Assembly: GCA_026120035.1 (NCBI GenBank)
Contig: JALRME010000005.1
Location: 1,550,001-1,614,000, forward strand
DNA: 64,000 bases
Source of the DNA: Coleophoma eucalyptorum
Lineage: Eukaryota > Ascomycota > Leotiomycetes > Helotiales > Dermateaceae
Direction: 5' to 3'
The stretch's first letter is position 1. The number at the start of each line of letters is the position of its first letter. Under the pieces are notes generated by a model. That model did no database searches, was not told the origin of the DNA, and saw only the letters and a list, made by a program, of their open reading frames with translations. This document shows, in pieces, positions 47,221 through 59,567 of this stretch. A program made the translations under genes and the position numbers.

Positions 47221-48706
47221 ATAATGATATCTCTTAGTTTCCTTGTGACATTATAGAATCACCAAGTGTGGGATGGAAAGAAGATTGTACAATTTCAACT
47301 GTTGATGTATTTGATATCTTTGCGTTTCTAAATTTCGAATTGTGAATTATAAAACCAGCCGTTTTTCTTTTTGTTTTGATATCCCTTACCGTACTTTACC
47401 GATGCTGTCGGTACTTACAACTAATACACAACGCATTACTGCGCCTCAACTACAAATATACGAGTCACATACTTTGACACCTGGGCCATAGTGTCAGGTG
47501 GCCAGAGAAGGACCTGCAAGGAAGTGTTCTAGATGCTCACTACATTCTCCAATTGCTTACCAGCAGCACATGTCTCCCCCCTTGCATGCTTCTTTCTGTC
47601 TTATGTTCATCGCATCGTTCTTGTACTATCATCTCCAGCCCCCCTCGCCCCCAACCCCGCCTCCCGATACAATTCAGCCATCCTTGCAGTGGAAAGAAGT
47701 AGTATCTGAGATGTGCTACCTCAACAGTTGTCTGCTCAAGGATGCGTACTAGCTGGCTCATTTTCAGTATCTCTGAACAGTTTCGATGCTAGAATAGTAT
47801 AGTATACCTTGGAGAGCACTCAATTATACCAGATGAGCTTGCTCACAATCTAATCTCTTGGCGTTCGCATACCGGCGGCGTAAGGATAGGCAAGGAAATT
47901 GATGACTCTCTTATCTTGGTGGTCATCCGTGGGTAAAAATAACGCGAGCTAGAAGGAATTTACTCAAAAGATTGAGCTTCTTCGGCCATCTGCAGGTAAG
48001 GGCTGTCGCTGAATCCCAAACTAGGTTTACAACATTTAGTGTATTGACTAAGCGATAACGTTGAGCGATGTGAATTCTGTTCCGTCGACACTCTTATCGC
48101 TCACTTGAATACTTGCAGCAGTTTCGACAATGCAATCTTTGTCTTGTTATCTACTTCATTTATTTTTTTTTATTTTTCGTCTCTATTTTCCCTCAATAAC
48201 AAATTCTTCGCTGGTGCTGCTGGTAGAGAATCGCAAGCATCTGGCTGACCCGTGCAGTGCACGAGGCTTGGAAAACTTACCCTTGGTTCTCTGTACTTAG
48301 CAAAACCTTCTTCAAGAAGTCCGCAAGCAATGATTGGATCAGAAGGCTCTTCATGTTTCAGCTACTTATGAACCTCCTGGTCATCGAAAAGTTAAATCTG
48401 TCACAGAACATGACCCTGGCGGTAACCTCCACAATACTGGTTCGGACAGAGGCGAGGCCGAACCATACTCGCCTCGTGTAGCATCGAAGGTGCTCGCCAT
48501 CTTCGGGTGGAGGCTAACGTCGTGTGATACCAAGCATTGAGGCTTTTATGATAAGAAGGTGGTTGACAGCTGTAAGCATGTGGTTTAGGTTTCGGTCAAA
48601 CAAGGGAGGTACCTGTATATTCAACCCAGGACCCCAGATGTCTTCTTTCTCATTATTTTCTATTAAGTTGGTTGTGTATTGACGCCGTCAACGTCAGGAA
48701 ATCAGT
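47221..48706. other. intergenic region
   Basis: About 1.5 kb with no convincing gene. It includes a C-rich stretch at 47635-47670 and a T-rich run at 48160-48180. Confidence 0.5.
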
Positions 48707-49925
48707 ATGATAATTACATGGCGTTCTCGTCAGATCGCAGTCATAGTATCATCGGCGGTCTTCGCAACTTTAGCCATCTTCGCTGTCACTCTCCGTCTGA
48801 TTGCTAGGTTCCAAGTGTCTCGTGTTGGCAACGTCGATGACTTTGTGCTGTTGGTTGCGCTGGTATGTCTGTGTTTAAGCAAAAAATGTTATTGTTGAAC
48901 TAAACATTCCTCAGGTGTCACTACTTGCCTGTATCGCAAGTGTTAGTTGCCGTAGGTATAGTGCGATACTGTTCAATATGGTGATCTAATCACAATGTAG
49001 AGCTCCTGTTCGGACTAGGAGAGCACATTGGTACAATCCCCGAAGATGACTTGACAAGTTTTTTTATTGTAAGTGTGTGTCATTCGGGTCAACTCGTGTG
49101 CATTCGTTGACGTCGTTGGTTCGTAGTCTTTCTGGGTCAGCATTATCGCCTATTCCATCGCATTAGCTACTACCAAAACCTCCATAATTCTCCAATACTT
49201 CCGATTCATAACAAAGCCCAAGCCACGACTGGCTTGCTGGGTGATACTTTGTGTTGCTGATGCATATGGTCTATTCTCTCTTTTGGCCACCATATTCTTA
49301 TGCACCCCAGTACAAGGTATTTGTTACTCTGATATGCCTAAGTATCACGGTTAACGTTACAAAGGCTTCTGGCGACCCTCGGTTGCCAAATCATGCCTAA
49401 GCAGGGAAGCACTTTGGATCAGCAATTCTTGCGTTAGCGTACTCACCGATATTGTTATTCTCAGCATTCCAGTACCAACAATAATAGGGTTAAATATCCC
49501 GCTTTCTCGAAAGATACCTATTTTTGGTATCTTCGGAGTTGGAATCATGTAAGTTGCTGGACCCCCGTCATCAATAAAGAGGGTAGAACTGATAACTTGG
49601 CAAGAGCTTGTCTCATCACAATCTTGAGGATAAGTAGTTTGGCCAGGGCTGCCACTGATCCAGACATTACCTGTAATACACACAAACTCCTCTTTACTTC
49701 TCCTTGCTAACATCATGAGACGCAAACGCCAGTACCTGTATATGGAGCACAGCAGAGATCACAGCCGCAATCATATGTGCATCTGTACCCGGTATCAAGC
49801 CAATCTTTCAAAGGAATAGGCGCAGACCGAGCTCGGCTGATTACATCCGTACTACTGGCAACTCCACAGAACTAAGCGCAGTGGAAAACAAAGATCGCTC
49901 TTCTCGAATACGCGAGCCACGGTAA
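48707..49925 (+). CDS. second PTH11/SAT4-type membrane protein
   Basis: Seven exons rebuilt by hand (48707-48862, 48915-48951, 49001-49068, 49127-49316, 49365-49548, 49605-49672, 49720-49925) join to 302 residues without a stop. Seven hydrophobic helices are visible, starting with AVIVSSAVFATLAIFAVTLR and a conserved DDFVLLVALVSLL. Family marks include GLGEHIGTIPEDDL, TKTSIILQYFRFI, SLLATIFLCTPVQGFW, DIVILSIPVPTI and AEITAAIICASVPGIKPIF. The C-terminal tail is short (about 45 residues) and basic. The gene is easily missed because no exon is longer than 206 bp. It probably sits in the plasma membrane; the ligand is unknown. It is a different subfamily from the 40-kb paralogue, with a much shorter tail. 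Confidence 0.78.
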
Positions 49926-50911
49926 AATATACCCAGACTGCTAGTGCTTTTGCTCTGGCCCTGATACGGCGCTATTATCCCACTCTATGGGAAGTACCAG
50001 ATAAGACCGTCGCTCACAGAGGAAGACGATGAATGGCACACATGTGCTATTAGCAAGTTCTGCAGTAGAGGAACACTATACCGGCCAGGACCCCGTCCAG
50101 GCAATAATACAGTAATTATGTTCGTGGAACAGCAGCTCGATGTATAAAAGCAGGCAAAACAGAACATGGTCCATGAACCAAGACATTAGCGTTGCGATGA
50201 ATCGATATCGAGATAGTAGTAATGAGCTCCAGGAGCCGGACAGTATGACTTAGTGAGTGCAGGAGGACAACATCGCGTGCCAAATAGATTTCCTGTATTA
50301 GTAGTACCTGCATTATACCCGGTCTGCTCAGCTGGTTCACGAATCAGAGGCTTAACAAGCAACGGCCTGCGGCTTCATGCCCACGTACATTATAATAGGA
50401 GTAGGAGGATTCAAGAAAGGGACATGGGGGTTATGCAGAAGAGATCTTCACTAATCAATGACGGCGGTATCATACGTTAGATAAGACTGAGTGCCAGAGC
50501 ATATATATTCCTAATGAAACACTTATACTTACCAAATAGTTATCGATGCAGTTTTGCTTCTTGTTAAAATTCTTCCACGGCGTCAGAATTGTAGTCAAAG
50601 AATTTTTCTACCTTAGTTTTAGAGAGTCTTGCTTATAGATTTCATTGCCATATGCAATCCAAAGATTTAAATATTGTATGCTCGGATCCACAATAATCAA
50701 AGGCGACTATTGACGTAATTAAGCAAAAGTCGACCTCAAATGTCGAGGAATTACACTGGACATTCTAATAACACTTCCCGGTCTGAGTTTCCTTGAGGAT
50801 TTATCATTGCATTTCAAATTAGCATCAAAACAACCAGTAAAATACCTAGTGTTCTCAAGAGTAAAATGGATGCAGATTTTAATCATGGATTTCAGTATAA
50901 ATACTCTACTA
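49926..50911. other. intergenic region, convergent 3' ends
   Basis: No gene is visible between the PTH11-like gene and the 3' end of the RidA gene. The sequence from 50500 to 50720 is AT-rich. Confidence 0.5.
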
Positions 50912-51415
50912 CTATGATTGCGCTGCGATACATTCCATCTCAACGGCAGCACCGCCAGGAAGAGCCTTGATGAATACACAAGCTCTTGGTGGCTTTGGGT
51001 CTGGCATAATCTATAGCGACAAGTCAGAAAAATGGATACTTCAAAAGGAAATACGAAATAGAGACATTCGGCATACCTTTGCATACACCTCGTTCATAGC
51101 GGCATAGTCAGCTTGCTCTGGTACATAAATGGTAATCTTCAAGATTCTGTCCAATCCACTGCCGGCACTTTTCAAGATAGCTGCAATGTTCTGAAGGCAC
51201 TTCTCGGTCTGAGGGCCAACTTTATCTGAGACAAGCTTGCCATTGATGTCTGCGCCAACCTGGCCGGCGCAGTATACTACACCAGCGTGAATCTTGGCAT
51301 GGTCTGTATGACCTTGTTAGAAAAACATAAGCAAGACTGTAGATAGACACATACGAAATAGTCCTGGAGGAAAGGCACATGCCTCAGGGCAAAGGATTGA
51401 TGTGATTTCTGCCAT
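50912..51415 (-). CDS. RidA/YjgF/UK114 family protein
   Basis: Exons 51415-51355, 51312-51077 and 51010-50912 give 131 residues, normal for the family. RidA proteins hydrolyse reactive enamine/imine intermediates made by PLP enzymes. The sequence shows HAGVVYCAGQVGADINGKLV, then VGPQTEKCLQNIAAILKSAG, LDRILKITIYVPEQADYAAM, and PPRACVFIKALPGGAVEMEC. The substrate-binding Arg108 of the PPRACV motif is present. There is no mitochondrial leader, so it is probably cytosolic. Some fungal paralogues of this family lie in aromatic or amino-acid catabolic loci, but nothing here ties it to a pathway. It is followed on the same strand by a Zn2Cys6 gene further left in transcription terms, with 476 bp between. 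Confidence 0.92.
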
Positions 51416-51891
51416 TTTCGCTTGGACTTTTATATGTAAATGTTATACTTCGAAGTGGCAATTGGTAGAATGCGTCGATGAGCTGATGTATCCGTGAGAT
51501 TCAGTACGAGCTTCTTCAATGAGTTAAAATCTGTCCAAATACAGCGTCATCAAGAGTGGGCTGCAATCAATGTACAAGAAGTTAAGACTCTAGCCTCGCA
51601 GTGCCCGAAGAAGGCGGGTCGCTCTATCCGAAGGACTTTCTTTTTTGGCTTTCGCTGCGCTGAGCTTGAGTCGGAAGTCCCGATCAGCGAAACGATAAGC
51701 GAGCAGGGCGGGGTATCCGACACTACGAAGTATTGGTGTTGTAATATCGTGACATATTGATAATGTGAGAATAGTCGACAGTGGATTTTCAATCACACAA
51801 GTATTAGTCCCTACTAGAACCAAGTAAAATCCCCATGAATATATGCATTAAATGCTTGACAATGCATAACATCATCAGTCTCATATTGTGC
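51416..51891. other. intergenic, promoter of the RidA gene
   Basis: It holds the 3' end of the Zn2Cys6 gene and the RidA upstream region. No gene is seen. Confidence 0.5.
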
Positions 51892-54148
51892 TCAAAAGTC
51901 AAATCCCTCGAGAGCAGGGTCATACTCAAAGCCTTGAACTAATCCCAGCAAAGCGTCGTATGAAGCATTGCCAGTCAAGAAGAGGGGATATGAAGTGGCA
52001 TTCCCATCAAACTCTGGCGACAAGACCGTTGTTTGTTCCGGGAGTTCCGATTGCTGCATCATTTGGTGGACGGGGGATAATGGATCGGATGTAGATAGTC
52101 GAGATTGCGCCGGAAGATACGATTCAAGCCTTGACAGCACATCCTGTAATATTTCTCTGCATTTCCAAGCCTGAGGAAACTTTTTCTCGAAGGCTTGTAA
52201 CAGTTCTGCTGCAAGGCGTAGATCTGAAAGTGCCTCAGAGCGTTGGAGATATGATGCGAGAGCATCAGGTTGAGCGGTCACTGAGTAAATCAATGCCAAT
52301 ACGCTGCTGAAAAGAGTGAATAGGTTGAGCCAGTTGAAAGCGAATCGTTGCTGCCTGTACATTGTGCAAGCATGTCTAATGGCCGACTGTGACCCAGACG
52401 CTAGAAGTGTAACTTTCTCCAAATTCAAAACTGGGAATAGTGGTGATGGTCTGTATAGAAGTACAACATGGGTGTGGTAATTCAAGTCAAACCAAGTGGT
52501 GCTCAGCTGCGGAACACGCGGAACTTGAGATTCAGGTAGTGGGAATGGCATTGTCCTTCGCCAATGTATAAGCTTCTCGTGGAGTCCGGCAACAATTCTA
52601 TCGCGTTCCATTGTGTCAAGGTGTCGATTTTTGTTGGTATAAACTTCATGGAAAATTTCGCCAGCGATCTTCCGAAGTTGCAAAATGTGCAAAGGCACAG
52701 CCATTGCGGAAAGTGCGAGATGCTTTTGAGACAGTGAATCTGTGTCCATCATATCTTCATCATCCACATCTGCAAACGGTTCTATCTCCACATCTTCATC
52801 GCGGATGGAAAAGGGTCGGCCCAAAGCTATAGATACCATTCTTGAAGGGTTAGCAGAGGCTTGTAGCAAGTGCAGATATACTTACCGATCCATCATATAC
52901 AAGCTGAAGAATAGCCTTTTCCGATGCTCCAAGACATCTGGAGACAGTCGTCCTGTAGATACATTCGAGGGAGTTGTATGGAGACCCATACCAATTGCAA
53001 GCCTTCCTGCCATACCAACCAGATACCAGGTATCTTACTACATTAGCTGAAGGCACACCGGGAGTGCATGCGTACTTACTAGGTCCGACTTGGTTAAAGA
53101 AGGAGTAGGCGACCTGCAAGAGCAGAGCGTTGAGAGCTGACATATTTCCACGAGCTAAAGCGCCTTCAAAGTAGAGCATTGCATTGTTCCAAAATTGCTG
53201 TGATTCAGTTTCTTCATTCATTGTAACGGATGCCAAAGTCGTTGAGCTGATAGCAAACACCATCCACATTGTGTATTGAAAGGTGCATGATTGTAAGACT
53301 GGGTCATCGGGCGTTGCGTACATCCTTCGAAGTGATTCCATAAATTTCCTCCTCCTCATGAAAGGATATAGAGTATGGGTATGGCACCAGTAGTATTCCG
53401 CCAATTGCATCGCCTCCTCTTCTGTAGGTAGTTTCGGTCGGGTAGCTGGGTCTATTTGTGGCATTGCTTGGTCATTTATTCCCCACGGAGAGTCGGATTG
53501 GAACGGGTTCGGCGTATTTGCTTTTGGAGACCATGGTTGCTGTGGCTGCTGTGATTGCTCGGGGGGTGCATGTTTGAAATGGAAAACATCGGGCTTCAAT
53601 CTCTTCAGCACTGCCTGTGTTAACCTTGCGAAAGAAACGCCAGAAGTAGCCCCAAGGTACATATCTGCAGTCGCTCGCAGAGAGAGCAGCTCCACCTCTG
53701 ACTCCAGCGTTCCATGAGTTTCCTGTACCCTGCCGCTCGCGGAAGTCGTTGGTCGGTTCCCAGCGCTTTCTCGTCCAGGCGTTTGATAGTTTTCCCGACT
53801 CGAAGGTGTACCTCCATTCACAGCGCCCGCTGGGCTTCCGGACTGGTGCGGTGTCTCGCCTGCGAAGTTGTCAAAGAGCGAATTGTACTCAATGCTGGCA
53901 GCTTGTTCGTGCTGCTTGTACTCCCTGACTTGTCGCTCAAGGTCGCGCACATAGCTGACACGAAAGAGTCCCATTTCCTCGCTGTCTGGGTTGGCCGTAT
54001 CCTGAAAGCTGCAGGGCACGTTTGATTGCACGCATGCGTTGCATTGTGGTAGTTGGCGGTCACATTTCTTCTTCCTTCCTCGACACCGCGCGCATGCCTG
54101 GCTCGAGAGGCCTCCATTCCCGTCCGGCTTGTCTGAAGCGAATACCAT
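51892..54148 (-). CDS. Zn2Cys6 transcription factor (XlnR-like layout)
   Basis: Exons 54148-53080, 53033-52886 and 52840-51892 encode 721 residues. The zinc cluster is Cys19-x2-Cys22-x6-Cys29-x6-Cys36-x2-Cys39-x6-Cys46, with basic RGRKKK between, followed by a short coiled coil (YVRDLERQVREYKQHEQ). The fungal transcription-factor domain is intact once the two small introns are removed: EAMQLAEYYWCHTHTLYPFM, then NTWYLVGMAGRLAIGMGLHT, RKRLFFSLYMMDRMVSIALG and RPFSIRDEDVEIE. If the first intron is missed, the frame reads on into a false tail. The next ATG upstream (54163) is possible. It is divergent from the CYP504 gene, 1.37 kb away, and may regulate it; this is inference. Confidence 0.9.
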
Positions 54149-54438
54149 ACTGTATTGTATCACGGGATGTGCATGGTTTTTGTGGGATATCTGGAATGCA
54201 AATGTGCATAACAGCGAGAAAGAGTAAAGAGGGGAGACTCAACTCATGCAGGAAGAAATGACCGAGTTGACTCCAGCCTTTCGGTGTTGCTTATCGATGC
54301 GACGCAGCTGATTGGGTTTGATAAGAGTGGATGCATGCAACCTGAATCACAAGGCTCTCAACCACCGGGCTCGGCAATTATCTAATCGGCTTCCAGCTGC
54401 CTTGCCATCAACACCACCAAAGAAAGAGAGAGAGAGAG

Positions 54439-54471
<33 letters not shown>

Positions 54472-55517
54472 TACATCACCACTGTTCATATCTCGATCTA
54501 CCTCGGCTATTGACTCGACTCCGATACACAGACTGGCAACTTGCCATCATCCGTCCCTCCTGCTCCCATAGCATTGAAAGAAATCTCAGCGCTATAATTG
54601 TCCAAACCAACCTTTCTCGGAATCTAGCTTGCATGACAGCGGATAACCTGCAGCGCTTTAAAGTTCCCCAGTATTCTAGAATAGCCGTGTTCTCCAGTCG
54701 AAACCCCTTTGGTCCCGATCCTGTGCTAGCTGAGGACTTTTACCCACTTGAGCAAAGACAAGGCAGAGCATTCCACCGATTGGAGCAGCTTGAGCGATAT
54801 AGCCAACGCAGTCTTATTACCGGTCTTTGAATGGTTGAAGAACATGGTTGCATTCGACTGAGGCACCTTTGGCACCGCTTTCATCCCGTCGATCAAATTC
54901 TTCGAATGGCTGAGGAATATTCATCAGCCACTTTGTTTGTGGATTGCATCTCGCCATAGTTGCGTCTTAGAATAGTAGAACTCCTGGTTACTTTGCATGA
55001 CGATAGTTTCTGTATTTTGGCATCTGTGCCCTACCGTTGGACTTATATAGTGACGGGAAAACAACCCCATAAGAAGTACCTTGCCTTTAATCAACCGCGT
55101 GCCTTCACTCTTTATCATAATTGCTTGATAATCGTACTATGGTCTGATTCCATTCAGTATACATCATGCGATGGAACGTCGAGCCCCTCTATGCCTCCAT
55201 CACCACGACGGCGCGAGGTCCGACCTGAACAGAGTTTGGAAACTCGACGGTTAGGCGATTGGTTGTGTCGTGCCGGCCGAAGCGAAACCCCTCGTCGCCC
55301 GTCCCGATGACAGCGCAAACGTGACTTGTCCGGCGCTGCTGGGCCCGCCGTGCGTCTTAGAACGGCATTTCAACAATGGGATGGGTGATAAGCCCGACGG
55401 AATCAAGCACACACGGATGGTCCTCTCCAGAATCTTTGAGGAATTTAAATATTGCGACGTGACCCGGATACTGCAAGCCTCCAGAGTATCTCAGTTGTCT
55501 TGATCTCCAGCTTCAAT
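54149..55517. promoter_or_regulatory. divergent intergenic region of the Zn2Cys6 and CYP504 genes
   Basis: The region serves both divergent genes. It contains a compound (GA)n(AT)n microsatellite, a GC-rich block at about 55180-55420, and one CCGACGG motif at 55394-55400, 118 bp before the CYP504 start. Plus ORF 54312-54830 shows no domain and is not called as a gene. Confidence 0.5.
54422..54461. repeat. compound (GA)n(AT)n microsatellite
   Basis: About eight GA units run directly into about eleven AT units. Confidence 0.9.
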
Positions 55518-57312
55518 ATGTCGTCATCACCGCTTGACATGGGCCCTTTGGCCGATATTCCTCGGGAACAGTATGCATGGGCTGCGATGGCAATAACTGT
55601 AGTCTCTATCTTCCTACTGTACAGAGTGCGTAAATCCATACTCGACCGAGGCCAAACTAATCATGTTGCAGTGGTCAATATCAACCGACATCCCTTACAT
55701 TGCAGGTCTACCAGAAATACCGGGAGCAATCCCGGTCATGGGACATTTGCTGAAATTGGGTGAAGACCACGCATCCAGCTGTGAGAAATGGTGGAGACAG
55801 TAAGTCCGACACAGATCAAGGCGAACCAACTCTAACGATTGCCAGATACAAGCAATCGGTCTTTCAAATCAGACTCGGGAACCAAAGAGCTGTAGTGGTG
55901 AACTCTTTCGAAGACTGCCGTAAGATGTTAGTCAAGCATCAAACAGCTCTCATCGATAGACCAAAGTTGTACACTTTCCATGGTATCATTTCTTCCACTC
56001 AAGGATTCACCATCGGCTCATCGCCCTGGGATGAGAGCTGCAAGAACAAGAGAAAGGCTACTGGAATCGCTCTGGGAAGACCAGCGACTCGCAACTACTT
56101 CCCCATGTTTGATCTCGAGAGCTACTGCATCCTTCGTGATTTGCATAAGGATAGCCAGAATGGTGCCATCGAGATTTCTGTTAGACCATACATCCAACGC
56201 TATGCCCTAAACACCACACTCACGCTCTGCTATGGTATTAGAATGGACGATGTCTACGATACTATGCTTCGGGAAATCCTCCACGTCGGTTCAGCCATCA
56301 GTCTTCTTCGCAGTGCTTCCGAGAACTATCAAGATTATGTTCCAATCCTCCGATACATGCCTAACAACGAGAAGAACGCAAGATCAAGAGAACTTCGCGA
56401 CCGACGAGACAAATATCTCAATGAATTGCTCGACAAGGTCCGTGCAATGATCAAGGCAGGAACCGATAAGCCATGTATTTCCGCGGCCATCCTGAAGGAT
56501 GAGGAAACAAAGTTGACCGGAGTTGAAGTCAGCTCCATTTGTCTGTCTCTCGTCTCTGGTGGCTTCGAAACTATCCCAGGAACTCTCACTTCATGCATTG
56601 GCTCGCTTGCAACTCCAGAAGGGCAGATTTGGCAAGATCGTGCCTATGCGGACATCAAGCGAATGTATCCAAATATCAAGGACGCATGGGTCAACAGCTA
56701 CCAGGAAGAGAAGATTCCATATGTCAACGCTATCATTAAGGAAGCCGGCAGATACTACACAGTCTCTTCAATGAGTCTCCCTCGAAAGACAGTGACGGAA
56801 ATTAACTGGAACGGTGCCATTATTCCTGCTAAGACCATGGTTCTATTCAATGCACAGGCAGGCAATCACGGTAAGTTTCAACATGACTATTGACCAAACA
56901 CCACTAACAAATCCCAGATGTTGATCACTTTGGCCCAACAGCTGGAGAGTTTAACCCCGAGAGATGGCTCGAGCCATTTGAGAACACCGACGGGCCTTTT
57001 GTCGAGAAGCCAAGTACTTTTGGAGTTGGACATCTCTCATTTGGAGCTGGAGCACGTGCATGCTCTGGCCAAATCATTGCCACGCGACTTCTGTACACAG
57101 CACTCCTACGAATCCTCGCATCATACAAGATTGTTGCCAGTACTGAACACCCTCCCAACACCGACTATGTTGACTACAATGAATTCAAGACTGCCCTTGT
57201 TGCTATTCCCCGGGACTTCAAAGTCAAGTTGGTCCCTCGCGACTCTTCTGTGACCGAGCAGTGCATGGCTGAGGCGATGGCGAGAACACAAGATTATTAC
57301 AAGGAAAATTAG
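55518..57312 (+). CDS. cytochrome P450 CYP504 (phenylacetate/3-hydroxyphenylacetate hydroxylase type)
   Basis: Exons 55518-55625, 55672-55799, 55846-56870 and 56918-57312 encode 551 residues. CYP504 enzymes hydroxylate phenylacetate (PhacA) or 3-hydroxyphenylacetate (PhacB) on the way to homogentisate. Seen: an N-terminal membrane helix (AWAAMAITVVSIFLLYR), IPGAIPVMGHLLKLG, LIDRPKLYTFHGIISSTQGF with IGSSPWDESCKNKRK, I-helix SGGFETIPGTLTS, ExxR in IKEAGRYYTVSS, and heme loop LSFGAGARACSGQ with Cys469. The N-terminal block IDRP-TFHGIISSTQG is typical of CYP504. The I-helix and RYYTVSSMSLPRKTV region suggest the PhacB side, but I cannot separate the two firmly. It is divergent from a Zn2Cys6 gene and 481 bp ahead of an SDR gene on the same strand. 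Confidence 0.9.
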
Positions 57313-57793
57313 CGGGTGAAAACGATGCATACTGGATGAATTTCAACGTCGGCTATTTTTGAGCTGGACTTGCAAAATAGTGTATATAGAGCAGGAATTG
57401 GAACACATTTAACATCAGGTTATTAAAAACATTTCCATTGATTATCTTATGCCACTTAGTGCGTTCAAAAATAGTAATCTCCAAGGCGATACTTCTAAAT
57501 CGCTAAGCATAGCATCACTTACGATATAGTGCTCGTTTTAGGGTCAAAGTAGAAATCCTGAAGGAAAAAAAAAAAGAAATTTGTATCTATTAGTTATTGG
57601 CATTTGTTGTCACAGCCACGCAAAAGCTTATCCCGATAACTCCACCTCGGCAATCGGGAGAGGTGGGGGAGCAGAAGCGGGAGACCCGACATCTCTGCTG
57701 TACAGTATATCCAGAAAAGGAATCGGGATCCACGTGCTCAGCGTTTGTCAAAATCCATATAGAACAGGAATCTTTCTTTGAATCTCAAGAGAT
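57313..57793. other. intergenic region between CYP504 and SDR
   Basis: No gene is seen. An A-run lies at about 57563-57575. Confidence 0.5.
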
Positions 57794-58664
57794 ATGGCTT
57801 CGCAGGTAGCACTTATCACAGCAGGGTCAGCCGGTCTCGGCGCAGCAACAGCACGGCTCTTCGCATCCCAGGGAATGCGCGTGATCGTCAACTACAGCAA
57901 CAACAGCGAGCGTGCAGACTCATTAGTGCAAGAACTTCACACTTTATCACCACTTTCCTCTGATGAGGGCTCCAAGAACTTCGTAGCCATCAAGGCGGAC
58001 CTGGGCAAGCGAGATGATATTATTCGGCTGGTGGAAGAATCCGTGCAGGCGATGGGCAAGCTAGATATGGTGTTCAGTAACTCGGGATGGACGCGCGTGG
58101 TGAAGTTTTTGGAGCTGGACGAGAACATGAACGACGATGACTGGGATCGTTGTTACTTGATGAACGTGAAGAGTCATCTTTGGCTCTGTCATGCGAGCAG
58201 GAAATATCTCGAGGAGACGGAGGGTTGTTTCGTCACAACTGCTAGTTGTGCGGGTATCAAACCAAGTGGAAGTTCCTTGGTAAGCCAATCTCCTCAAAAG
58301 CTATACTGGGTTGCAACGCAAGAAACTGATTGTTTCGATAGGCCTACTCAGTGACGAAAGCAGCGCAAATTCATCTCGTCAAGGGCCTGGCCAAGAGCTG
58401 TGCTCCCAAGATCAGAGTCAATTCGGTATCCCCAAGTCTGATGATGACCGACTGGGGACTCTCATTTCCCCAGGAAAGTCAAGATGCTGCCCGAGAAGCG
58501 ACAGTACTGAAGAAGTTTGTTACCGTGGAGGTACGTTTCCTGGTAAAATTCGGTAAGGCGGTGCTAATTCTGTGCAGGATGTCGCTCAACAGGTGCTGTG
58601 TTTCGCCCGAAGCAGGACGGTTACTGGTGTAAACTCTATCCTTGATGCAGGGTTCACACTATGA
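57794..58664 (+). CDS. short-chain dehydrogenase/reductase
   Basis: Exons 57794-58279, 58342-58530 and 58578-58664 encode 253 residues, normal for a classical SDR. The NAD(P)-binding site reads ITAGSAGLGAATARLFASQG, with Ala in place of the first Gly of the TGxxxGxG motif. The catalytic Tyr164 and Lys168 are in AYSVTKAAQ, with Ser in TTASCAGI. The end motif DVAQQVLCFARSRTVTGVNS and LDAGFTL is complete. The chain lies 481 bp downstream of the CYP504 gene on the same strand and could be co-regulated with it. The substrate is unknown; the family ranges from 3-oxoacyl reductases to alcohol and diol dehydrogenases. Confidence 0.9.
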
Positions 58665-59567
58665 AGTAGCGATTAATATATATCCACAACTTCTGTAATT
58701 TGCTTCTCAATTTCAAGCAGAAATCACCAGTACTGCTCCCCCGGCCGCCCCCACTCTTTCCGCGATGTCGGCAACAGCAAAGAGTACGCAAACCAACAAT
58801 TTGTGTCTGCCATCGGGAATTTCTGGGGTATTTCTTTGGGGAGGGAACTTCGTGATAATGGATACATCTGTGTTTTTTTTTGTTTCAAGTGCTCTGTCAA
58901 TAAAATAAATTCAAAGACCAAGTCAGGAATCTATTTCCGAGTTTACGGGTCTCAAATCGGGATGTGGGCCCATACTCTCGATGTCTTCGCCTAGCCTTGT
59001 CTCATTGTGGATGTTGTACCCTTTTATCGACCATCCATTTAGATGCGAGAATTATATGCTTTTCAATTTCGTATTCGTATCTCCGTTCGGAAGCTATTGC
59101 AAATTTGAAGCCTCTGTATCCAGTTTTACATGGCAACAATGGTATTAAAGAATTCTTCAACCCTTGCACCATTAAGCATCATATAAAGTGCTGAGAGTGT
59201 TGATCCTTTGAAGGAATTATCTCCCTGTTTCTCAACCCTGAAAGTAGTGACTATCCAAATTTCCGGTTATAATAATGGAGAATATCTGTGCGCGTTGAGA
59301 TATTCTGTGCTTTGGCACCTCCAGCAAAATTGTATGTGAAGGTGTTATACACAGTGGGAATCAGCGCGGCGGCTCGTGAGAGAACACAACGCTTAACTAC
59401 TGTACAAGCTAAATTATACAAGCAGTAGCAAATATGTACACATCACAGGTTTTAGAAGCAAATAATGGTCAAAGCTAATTAATTAGATTATCTAGCAGAT
59501 TCATCAATTCGTCGCATCATGCGTAAGTCGTTCAGGGCAGTGTTACCCGGATTATAATGATTAAAAA
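58665..59567. other. intergenic region, convergent 3' ends
   Basis: It lies between the converging SDR and lipase genes, is AT-rich, and shows no gene. Confidence 0.5.

Noticed and set aside
54312..54830. 172-codon plus ORF between the Zn2Cys6 and CYP504 genes
   Set aside because: It crosses a microsatellite and has no domain; probably promoter sequence.
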